Shown piece by piece: positions 58,133 through 64,000 of a stretch of DNA of 64,000 bases. The DNA is taken from positions 232,680 through 296,679 of the forward strand of contig NZ_JAFBEX010000006.1 in NCBI RefSeq assembly GCF_016908975.1, given 5' to 3'. Both the position numbers and the translations under genes were made by a program. Each line of letters starts with the position of its first letter. The stretch's first letter is position 1. The notes under the pieces were generated by a model. That model made no database searches, had not been told where the DNA came from, and saw only the letters and a list, made by a program, of their open reading frames with translations. The DNA is from Neobacillus cucumis. Its GTDB lineage: Bacteria; Bacillota; Bacilli; Bacillales; Cytobacillaceae.

Positions 58133-58671
58133 CAGTCGTAGACGGCGCGGGCGCCGCCGATTAGTTTTGGGCGGGATTTTGCCAGAGTGACGAGGGCATG
58201 TCCGACCGTTTTTTGTTGGACGCGGACCGGAACGGCAACATGCTTGAGATGCATGCCGATCAATGTTTGTCCAATGTCTATACCTGCCTCCGCCTTCACG
58301 AATTCCACCACAACAGGTTCTTCCAACCCTGCAAACGCATGGGTAGCCATCGCCCCACCCGCTTTGCGAACTGGAACAACCGTAACCTCTTCATAGCCTC
58401 GCCGCACCGCCGCGGCACGTTCCATGACCAACGCGCGGTTTAAGTGCTCACAGCATTGAAAAGCAAGATACACACCCGTTTCCGCTTGAAACTCCTTCAG
58501 CTGCCGGAAAATCATTTCGGCCACTTCGACTGTTCCTGAAGTGCCAATTCGTTCGCCCATGACTTCACTCGTGCTGCAGCCAACGACAAACAGCTGTCCT
58601 GCTTTGAGCCCTGCTTGTTCTTGGAATTCCTTTAATATTTCCGCTAATTCATTTTCCCATTCTTGAATCAT
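58123..58671 (-). CDS. ywlG: TIGR01440/UPF0340 family protein YwlG
   Basis: The 182-residue product has the family patterns [27 protein letters not shown] and [21 protein letters not shown]. The fold resembles an alpha/beta amidohydrolase-like or thiamin-binding fold but the role is unknown. The start at 58671 follows AAGGGA. It lies between rpiB and glyA as in B. subtilis; the C-terminus is set by an inserted palindrome. Confidence 0.92.
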   Translation of the reverse strand: MIQEWENELAEILKEFQEQAGLKAGQLFVVGCSTSEVMGERIGTSGTVEVAEMIFRQLKEFQAETGVYLAFQCCEHLNRALVMERAAAVRRGYEEVTVVPVRKAGGAMATHAFAGLEEPVVVEFVKAEAGIDIGQTLIGMHLKHVAVPVRVQQKTVGHALVTLAKSRPKLIGGARAVYDCGA

Positions 58672-58687
58672 AAGCGATTCCCTTCTT

Positions 58688-59134
58688 TCAGAGGTGCTTA
58701 TTTTCGTACTCAGAGATTTTGCCAATTCGGTTCGTATGACGGCCGCCTTCGAATTCTCCTGTCAGCCAAATCTGCGCAATATCGCGTGCAAGCCCTGGTC
58801 CGATTACGCGCTCGCCCATCGCCAGCATATTTGAATCATTATGGGCCCGCGTTGCCCGAGCGCTGAACGTATCATGCACAAGGGCACAGCGAATCCCTTT
58901 GACCTTATTAGCCGCAATGCTCATCCCAATCCCTGTACCACAAATCAAAATACCGCGGTCAAATTCACCATTTGCTACTTTTTCCGCCACAGGCAGGGCA
59001 TAATCCGGAAAATCAACGGATGTTTCACAATCACAGCCAAAATCGACGTATTCAATATTCAATTCTTCCAATAATTTCGCAATTTCCTTCCGAATATTGA
59101 CGCCGCCATGATCTGATGCTAAAGCTACTTTCAT
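58688..59134 (-). CDS. rpiB: Ribose-5-phosphate isomerase B
   Basis: The 148-residue RpiB/LacAB-family enzyme interconverts ribose 5-phosphate and ribulose 5-phosphate. A-S-D-H-G-G and D-F-G opening motifs, the catalytic Cys in [13 protein letters not shown], and H-N-D-S-N are present. AGGAGGAG precedes the ATG. It is followed 16 bp on by ywlG. Confidence 0.95.
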   Translation of the reverse strand: MKVALASDHGGVNIRKEIAKLLEELNIEYVDFGCDCETSVDFPDYALPVAEKVANGEFDRGILICGTGIGMSIAANKVKGIRCALVHDTFSARATRAHNDSNMLAMGERVIGPGLARDIAQIWLTGEFEGGRHTNRIGKISEYENKHL

Positions 59135-59265
59135 GTTAACTCCTCCTATATCGTTCCTTCCAATTTCTTCTCACCGAATACTCTACATGTTCCCATCCAA
59201 GCGACTACTTGTGTGGGAATATTCTGTTATCATTTTGACACACTGCCCAAAAAATTTAAAGCAGA

Positions 59266-59295
59266 AACTTCCCGCCCCCTACAAAGCGGGAAGTT
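59266..59295. terminator. Hairpin in the ywlE-rpiB gap
   Basis: Perfect ten-base stem AACTTCCCGC/GCGGGAAGTT; a second small stem (CTCTTA/TAAGAG) lies at 59314-59329. T tract weak, so partial terminator or stability element. Confidence 0.5.
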
Positions 59296-59386
59296 GACTC
59301 CAAAACAATAGCCCTCTTACGATAAGAGAGCTTAACCTTACACTATCACTTAGTTTTTTCAAAAAACGTCAAACCATTCCAACATA

Positions 59387-59827
59387 CTAGTCTTGAAATT
59401 TTTCCATCGCCTTCACAATTAATCTCTCCAACTCATCATAAGTCTCCTCATAGACCGCAAGACTGCCGCCATAGGGGTCCACCACATCCGGAGATCCAAG
59501 TTCACCGCTATATTCCTTCAACGTATATACCTTCGCCCCCGCGTGTGGAAACTGCTGCTGAATCGCCCATTTATGAGAACCCGTCATCGTTAAAATAAGG
59601 TCTGCCCAATCGACCGTCTCCAATGTAACCATTTGTGAACGATGATTGTGCGGAACCTGATTGTCAGCAAGTACCTGCTTCGCGTGGGCCGATGCCTCAC
59701 TGCCAATTGCCGCATAAATCCCCGCCGACCGAACCTCCACATCACCGATCTTTTTATTCCGCAAAATCGCCTCCGCCATCGGACTTCTGCATGTATTCCC
59801 TGTACAAACAAACAAAATACGCCGCAA
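59387..59827 (-). CDS. ywlE: Low-molecular-weight protein arginine phosphatase YwlE
   Basis: The 146-residue product has the LMW-PTP active-site loop V-C-T-G-N-T-C-R-S (Cys8, Arg14) and the general acid in V-D-P-Y-G-G. The Thr at residue 12 of the loop is the residue that gives B. subtilis YwlE its specificity for phospho-arginine over phospho-tyrosine. It would reverse marking by the McsB kinase. The start is TTG 59827 after GGGGGGAG; the longer frame to 59962 is not family-like. Confidence 0.92.
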   Translation of the reverse strand: MRRILFVCTGNTCRSPMAEAILRNKKIGDVEVRSAGIYAAIGSEASAHAKQVLADNQVPHNHRSQMVTLETVDWADLILTMTGSHKWAIQQQFPHAGAKVYTLKEYSGELGSPDVVDPYGGSLAVYEETYDELERLIVKAMEKFQD

Positions 59828-60030
59828 TCGATTCTCCCCCCTTCCATCTAATTTTCCCTCGAATTTGGCTGTACAACCCACTTTTTTGAAAATGAACCTA
59901 AGTTCGCGCACGCCACACTGGTCCTTTTTTTTAAAAAAAAATACTTCAGCCGGGAGAAGCAAGTACCGCTTTGGATTGATTTTAGTCTAGCATATGTAGA
60001 AGTCGTTTTTAAAGATTTCAGCGCATCTCT

Positions 60031-60588
60031 TTACCAAAATTGACTCAGCAGCTTTAAACCGAACCCAAGGAGAATCGTTCCACCCAATGCCTCGCTATAG
60101 GTTCCAAGCCATCCTTGAACCTTTCGTCCAAGCAGCAAGCCTGCCCATGTCTGCACAGCAGCCACAATTCCAAAGCAGAAAAGAACCATAAACGTTTTGG
60201 CCCCGTAGATGCCTAGTGTCAAACCAACTGAAAAACTGTCAAGACTCACGCTTAACCCAAATAACAGTAAGCCGAAGCCTGCTGGTGTGATTGCTTTTGA
60301 TTCTTCCTTTTTCAATGTTGACAAAATCATTTGCACACCAAGAACAATGAGGAGCAAACCACCGATGATGGTCGCAAACGTGCCGAATTTTTCAGATAGG
60401 AATTTACCTGCTAAAAGGCCTAAGAGCGGCATCAATACATGGAATAAGCCGATGGTTAAGCCGATATAAAATATTCTTTTCAACCGCAAATTGTACATCC
60501 CCATACCAAGCCCGACCGAGAAGGCATCCATTCCAAGTGCCAAGGCCATGATTATGAGTGTGATAAGTTCGCCAATCATTTCTGACAT
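60031..60588 (-). CDS. mntP: Manganese efflux pump MntP
   Basis: The 185-residue membrane protein has six helices in two inverted halves, each with the Asp motif: [12 protein letters not shown] and S-L-D-S-F-S-V-G-L. It is the YwlD position of B. subtilis. I see no manganese (yybP-ykoY) riboswitch in its short upstream region. Confidence 0.93.
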   Translation of the reverse strand: MSEMIGELITLIIMALALGMDAFSVGLGMGMYNLRLKRIFYIGLTIGLFHVLMPLLGLLAGKFLSEKFGTFATIIGGLLLIVLGVQMILSTLKKEESKAITPAGFGLLLFGLSVSLDSFSVGLTLGIYGAKTFMVLFCFGIVAAVQTWAGLLLGRKVQGWLGTYSEALGGTILLGFGLKLLSQFW

Positions 60589-60773
60589 GCAATTCCGCCC
60601 CCTTGGACTAACTATCCTAGCCTATGCACGTCCAAGCGGAAATAGAAGCGAGAAAGATAAAAGGGATTGGGGCTCTTTCGAAAGGCTTTAAAACGCACTA
60701 GAATACGGGGGGCTCAACAATTGATACTCTCAGGATGAGGTGGATGGGTTTATTAGATACGTTTAACGCCAAC

Positions 60774-60813
60774 AAAAAAAGCACCGAGCCTCCTAAAAGG
60801 AGAATCGAGTGCT
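60774..60813 (-). terminator. Terminator of ywlC
   Basis: AGCACTCG/CGGTGCT stem with an inner TCTCCTTTTAGGAG arm and a TTTTTTT tail on the minus strand; overlaps the stop codon. Confidence 0.8.
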
Positions 60814-61855
60814 ATTCGCTGATCAGCTTATGTCCTGCTGCTTTTTCCAGCCGGTTCATGATAGCATGTCCGACGCCCTCATTTGGGAAAATCTCACTAA
60901 AAATAATATCTACCTTCCCCTGGTTGAAGCTTCGTAATGTATCATAGAGAGAAGCAGCCACTGTCTCAATCTCAGCCCGTCTGCCACAAGCTAGCACAAG
61001 CTCCGCTTCATAAAAGCTTTCGTTCTCCTCGGTGGTTAACACCCCAACCCGGAGCCCTTCTCCCCGCTTCTCTTCTACTAATGTTTGCAAAAACTCCCTA
61101 GTGCCTGACACCATAAAAAGCGGTGCATTCGGCGCATAATGGGTGTATTTCATCCCTGGTGATTTTGGACGTGCAGACTGATCCTTTAAGGCCGCGTCTT
61201 CCCAAACTTTCCCGATAACTTCCTCAAGCTGTTCTTTTGTCACGCCGCCCGGACGCAGAATCACAGGGAGGGTTCCCGTGCAATCGATGACGGTCGATTC
61301 GACGCCAACTCCTGTGGCCCCGCCGTCCAGTACACCAGCGATTTTGCCATTTAAATCATCCAATACATGCTCAGCCTTCGTTGGGCTCGGCTTTCCAGAA
61401 CTATTTGCACTTGGAGCGGCGATCGGCAGTCCACAGGTTTTCAACAACGCGAGCGCCACCGGATGATCCGGCATTCTAACCGCAACCGTCTCGAGTCCAG
61501 CCGTTGCCTTCTCTGACAGAGCGCCTTCTTTCTTTTTAAAAATAATTGTTAACGGTCCGGGCCAAAATGCATCCATCAGTTTGGCTGCAGAGGGCGGTAC
61601 CTCCGTTACAAATCTATTAAGCTGTTGGCGTTCGGCAATGTGAATAATTAATGGATTATCCCCAGGCCTTCCTTTCGCTGCAAAGATTTTTGCCACAGCT
61701 TCATCACTTTCGGCATTGCCGCCAAGGCCATAAACGGTCTCTGTCGGCAGGGCGACAAGTTCATTTTCTCTTAAAAAATTGGCTGCATCCACAACCTGTG
61801 GATTATTTTCGAGATTATCCACATATTTATCCACTTTCCAGACATTTGTGTTCAT
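60812..61855 (-). CDS. ywlC: Threonylcarbamoyl-AMP synthase (Sua5/YwlC)
   Basis: The 347-residue two-domain Sua5 protein makes threonylcarbamoyl-AMP for the t6A37 modification of ANN-decoding tRNAs. The YrdC domain has P-T-E-T-V-Y-G-L-G-G-N, K-G-R-P-G-D-N-P-L, and S-A-N-S-S-G-K-P-S-P-T. The linker S-P-G-M-K-Y-T-H-Y-A-P leads to the C-terminal Sua5 domain. A GTGCCTGACACC motif lies within its coding region at 61101-61112. The 5' end and upstream gap carry DnaA boxes. Confidence 0.95.
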   Translation of the reverse strand: MNTNVWKVDKYVDNLENNPQVVDAANFLRENELVALPTETVYGLGGNAESDEAVAKIFAAKGRPGDNPLIIHIAERQQLNRFVTEVPPSAAKLMDAFWPGPLTIIFKKKEGALSEKATAGLETVAVRMPDHPVALALLKTCGLPIAAPSANSSGKPSPTKAEHVLDDLNGKIAGVLDGGATGVGVESTVIDCTGTLPVILRPGGVTKEQLEEVIGKVWEDAALKDQSARPKSPGMKYTHYAPNAPLFMVSGTREFLQTLVEEKRGEGLRVGVLTTEENESFYEAELVLACGRRAEIETVAASLYDTLRSFNQGKVDIIFSEIFPNEGVGHAIMNRLEKAAGHKLISE

Positions 61856-62076
61856 AGTTATCCACCTTTATTGATGTCGAAACTTTTATCGAATTTTGGC
61901 GAATTTACACGGAAAACTCCTATTTGTTCACCTAGTACGTTTGCAAGTATAAAAGAAGGTGGGTATAAATACAAGTTTTATCCACAAATTGTGTATAACT
62001 TCCTTGAAAAAGTGGATAACTTTACCGACTAATCCACAGTTATAAAGTAAATTTCAAAAATAATGAGTTATCCACA
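61815..62076. promoter_or_regulatory. Cluster of DnaA boxes between ywlC and ywlB
   Basis: Four exact TTATNCACA boxes (61815-61823, 61978-61986, 61990-61998 reverse, 62068-62076) and four with one mismatch (61827-61835, 61858-61866, 62011-62019 reverse, 62030-62038) in 262 bp. I recall that DnaA binding in the ywlC region has been reported for B. subtilis. Confidence 0.8.
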
Positions 62077-62486
62077 TTTAAAACGTGTCGAATGTGCTCA
62101 GAGTTATCAAATTCTGTGGGTAACGCTTTCCGCTCGATTGGTTGAAAGCCCATTAATTCGAAAAAGGCAAGAGCCACCTTTTTATTTGTTGCCAAAAACA
62201 AGCTTTTCATCCCTTTTTCTTTTGCTAGTTGGATCATTTGATCAAATAGGACAAAGATTTCTTTATCCGCTTGTCCAGGGGAAACAACCAACGAGCGCAG
62301 CATGCCGTTTTCGTTAAATGCCTCCATGCCAAGCGAACCGCAAATGGTTCCGTCCTTATTTTCTAATAGAAGAAAATAGTCGATCGTTTCTTTGGTTAGT
62401 CCATCTGTCCCAAGGTTGGCTTTTATTAGAAATGCTCGTAGATTTTCCAAATCGTTTTGATTCGCTTTTCGTATAAGTGCTTGCAT
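62040..62486 (-). CDS. ywlB: GNAT-family N-acetyltransferase, YwlB position
   Basis: The 148-residue product is a GNAT acetyltransferase: I-R-K-A-N-Q-N-D-L opening, L-R-S-L-V-V-S-P and A-L-A-F-F-E-L-M-G-F-Q-P closing blocks. The acetyl-CoA loop (usual Q/R-x-x-G-x-G/A) reads P-G-Q-A-D-K-E, which departs from the consensus. Substrate unknown. The start at 62486 follows GAGGTGG. Its stop region overlaps DnaA boxes. Confidence 0.85.
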   Translation of the reverse strand: MQALIRKANQNDLENLRAFLIKANLGTDGLTKETIDYFLLLENKDGTICGSLGMEAFNENGMLRSLVVSPGQADKEIFVLFDQMIQLAKEKGMKSLFLATNKKVALAFFELMGFQPIERKALPTEFDNSEHIRHVLNVDNSLFLKFTL

Positions 62487-62586
62487 TCTATCCACCTCTT
62501 TTAAAAGATTCTACTCTATTACTATGAAAGACTAGAGATTATAGAACAGGCGGTTTGAATTTTTTAATAGGCGTTGTAAGTGGGTT

Positions 62587-62686
62587 GTTGATTTCCGCTC
62601 CAGGTGCTCGCTTTCCGCGGGCGAGCCGGGAAGCCTCCTCGGCCCCGTACTCCCGCAGGAGTCGAGCACCCTCCGCTCCAATCAAC
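62587..62686. repeat. Dispersed repeat R1, 100-bp copy in the ywlB-spoIIR gap
   Basis: Same outer arms as at 45781 (GTTGATTTCCGCTCCAGG ... GCTCCAATCAAC) but lacking about 28 bp of the centre. The rest of the 317-base gap is AT-rich and carries the spoIIR terminator. Confidence 0.85.
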
Positions 62687-62775
62687 AGAGTATAAAAATA
62701 TAAATATCAACAATATTTTTAACAGAGTACTTTTATTAATTAGGGCAGAAAAAAGTGCAACTATTCTAAGCAAAT

Positions 62776-62804
62776 AAAAAACCAATCCGGGGGCTGGATT
62801 GGTT
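62776..62804 (-). terminator. Terminator of spoIIR
   Basis: AACCAATCC/GGATTGGTT stem followed by TTTTTATT on the minus strand, next to the stop codon. Confidence 0.8.
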
Positions 62805-63727
62805 TAGTCAAACATTTTCTCCCACATTTCTACTACGAAAAACTTTACTTTTACAGGCTCTTCATCTTTCGCTGTGTAAACAGGTGCTTTCTTGGTCTTT
62901 TTCGCTTTTTCTACTGAATGTTTTTCTACTTTCGTTTTCATCTCTTTTTGATCTACCACTTGCTTTTCTACTTTATCTTCAACGGCCGTTTTTTCTACTA
63001 CTTCTTCTGAATATTTCGGCTCTTGGATTACTTGTTCAGGCTGGTCTTCTTCTACTGGTTGAACTTGCATGCTTGATTCGGCTTGTTTTTCCGCTTGTTT
63101 GCTTGGCTCGGTCTCACTTTGTTTTTCCACAGTAGGAGCAGGCGCAGCCTCTTCCTCCTGGGAAACTTTTTCTTTTACTGTTTCTGCTTTTGCGACATGC
63201 TTATCCTCAAAGCCATCGCTTACGGCAACCCCATTTGAAAAATCAAGAAAGCATAACGGCGGGTATAAAACACACCACCAATTTGCTCCTTCGCCTTTGC
63301 CTAATGTAATCAAAATCGCTTGGTATTCGCCAGCAGGATATAAATATTGACCATATAATTTGGTTGGAAACTGAACTTTTCCAAACTCGACCTTAACGGA
63401 TTGCTTGGAACCTTGTTCTTGAACTACTTGTTCAGCGATGTTCTGAATTTCGGGAAGCTTGGCGTTAATGACCTTCTTCGCTTCCTTCATGGAAGTTAAG
63501 TCCTGAACCCAAAGCGTGATATGGGCGTTGACCGCGTCACGCACCTTGCGTTTAAGCGCTTGGTCTTCTTCAAAATCACTATTTGCTAATATCCTAAGGC
63601 GGATTGCTTGCCCTGGAATGACAATTGATTCTTTTTGTGCTGCTTCTGTTTTTGGCATATATAAGTTCAACATTGTACCCAATGATAAAATGACTAAGTA
63701 TCCCCACACTAGTATTTTGCTTCTCAT
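62804..63727 (-). CDS. spoIIR: Stage II sporulation protein R with long charged C-terminal extension
   Basis: The 307-residue product starts MRSKILVWGYLVILSLGTML, a signal/anchor segment. The SpoIIR domain follows (about 35-175; I-R-L-R-I-L-A-N-S-D, Q-x-L-K-R-K-V-R-D-A-V, G-A-N-W-W-C-V-L-Y-P-P-L-C-F). SpoIIR is made in the forespore under sigma-F and signals across the septum to SpoIIGA, so that pro-sigma-E is cut in the mother cell. The last ~130 residues are Glu/Lys/Val-rich low complexity ending V-E-M-W-E-K-M-F-D. B. subtilis SpoIIR is 224 residues, so the extension is notable. The start at 63727 follows AAGGGG; the 5' extension to 63919 runs through an R1 repeat and is rejected. Confidence 0.93.
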   Translation of the reverse strand: MRSKILVWGYLVILSLGTMLNLYMPKTEAAQKESIVIPGQAIRLRILANSDFEEDQALKRKVRDAVNAHITLWVQDLTSMKEAKKVINAKLPEIQNIAEQVVQEQGSKQSVKVEFGKVQFPTKLYGQYLYPAGEYQAILITLGKGEGANWWCVLYPPLCFLDFSNGVAVSDGFEDKHVAKAETVKEKVSQEEEAAPAPTVEKQSETEPSKQAEKQAESSMQVQPVEEDQPEQVIQEPKYSEEVVEKTAVEDKVEKQVVDQKEMKTKVEKHSVEKAKKTKKAPVYTAKDEEPVKVKFFVVEMWEKMFD

Positions 63728-63845
63728 CTTAGCACAACCCCTTTGCCCTTCGATAGTTTCATTTTGGACAAAAGGCGAGAATCTTAAACTAGTAAATCTA
63801 TAAAACTCTATTAAATTTTTATGAGAGTGGTTGTAGGTAGTATTT

Positions 63846-63912
63846 GTTGATTTCCGCTCCAGGCGTTCGCTTTCCGCGGGCGTGCCGGGGAGCCTCCTCG
63901 GCGCAAAAGCGG
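63846..63912. repeat. Dispersed repeat R1, truncated copy upstream of spoIIR
   Basis: The left arm and part of the centre (GTTGATTTCCGCTCCAGGCG ... GCCTCCTCGGCGC) are joined to AAAAGCGGAGGG, so the right arm is missing. In the 88 bases to the window end I see no gene. Confidence 0.8.
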
Positions 63913-64000
63913 AGGGCACTGAAAAACTTACGTTTTTTTAACTTTTCATTTTGAGCTAATAAAAAAAGGTGACATTCCGTCTTAAATTTGATGAAAATGT

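Noticed and set aside
59828..59962. 45-residue N-terminal extension of YwlE
   Set aside because: Family proteins start a few residues before the C-T-G-N-T-C-R-S loop, and GGGGGGAG points to TTG 59827.
60589..60773. Manganese riboswitch or other leader near mntP
   Set aside because: No matching conserved loops could be read; the stretch upstream of mntP is short and shows only the ywlC terminator.
63728..63919. 64-residue N-terminal extension of SpoIIR
   Set aside because: It runs through a truncated R1 repeat, has no ribosome binding site, and places the signal segment internally.

Overview
The window is chromosomal DNA of a low-to-moderate G+C, spore-forming member of the Bacillaceae. The evidence is a complete sigma-B module, spoIIR, an F1Fo ATP synthase operon, the upp-glyA-ywlG-rpiB-ywlE-mntP-ywlC-ywlB-spoIIR gene order known from Bacillus subtilis, strong AGGAGG-type ribosome binding sites, and many non-ATG starts. 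Several accessory traits point to the Neobacillus/B. cereus side of the family rather than B. subtilis: a B. cereus-type RsbK/RsbM/RsbY stress pathway, an 11-gene nuo cluster beside atp, and an Ala/Lys-rich NuoC. The genus assignment is inference.

Region 1 (1-11.4 kb) is a general-stress island. The sigma-B operon rsbV-rsbW-sigB-rsbY reads leftwards. It is followed by a sensor kinase (rsbK) and its CheR-type methyltransferase partner (rsbM), with dps between on the opposite strand. Around it lie small stress genes (yflT-like, zinc-ribbon protein, ywzA-like, CorA-like, several unknowns). At least seven sigma-B-type promoters (GTTT..-N12-14-GGGTAT) can be read here, so the regulators are surrounded by their probable targets. 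Two more lie at 21.6-21.8 kb in front of a mechanosensitive-channel-like gene and a lipoprotein-csbD pair.

Region 2 (11.5-22.3 kb) carries a glucitol-type PTS operon gutF-R-M-C-B-A plus a transaldolase-like gene, a CNNM/CorC transporter-like gene broken by a frameshift, and the stress genes just mentioned. Region 3 (22.6-33.5 kb) is nuoABCDHIJKLMN (complex I without the NuoEFG input module).

Region 4 (34-43.4 kb) is a fructosamine (Amadori product) locus: GntR regulator, epimerase-like protein, the deglycase FrlB on the opposite strand, a PfkB kinase, a second SIS-domain deglycase-like protein, two ABC permeases and a binding lipoprotein, with no ATPase of its own. Region 5 (43.8-51.6 kb) is the ATP synthase operon atpZ-I-B-E-F-H-A-G-D-C, with hairpins and dispersed repeats in several of its gaps. 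Region 6 (51.8-64 kb) holds a subtilisin-like protease, a NERD protein, and the conserved upp-to-spoIIR block, with a cluster of DnaA boxes between ywlC and ywlB.

Intergenic DNA is unusually rich in repeats: a 52-bp tandem array at 5.5 kb, a second array with the same 52-bp period at 37.8 kb, a nested 155/177-bp array at 55.1-55.7 kb, two families of 100-150-bp dispersed palindromic elements, a 28-bp perfect palindrome, and several copies of a short GGTGTCAGGCACC palindrome. No tRNA, rRNA, CRISPR array, insertion sequence or prophage gene was seen.
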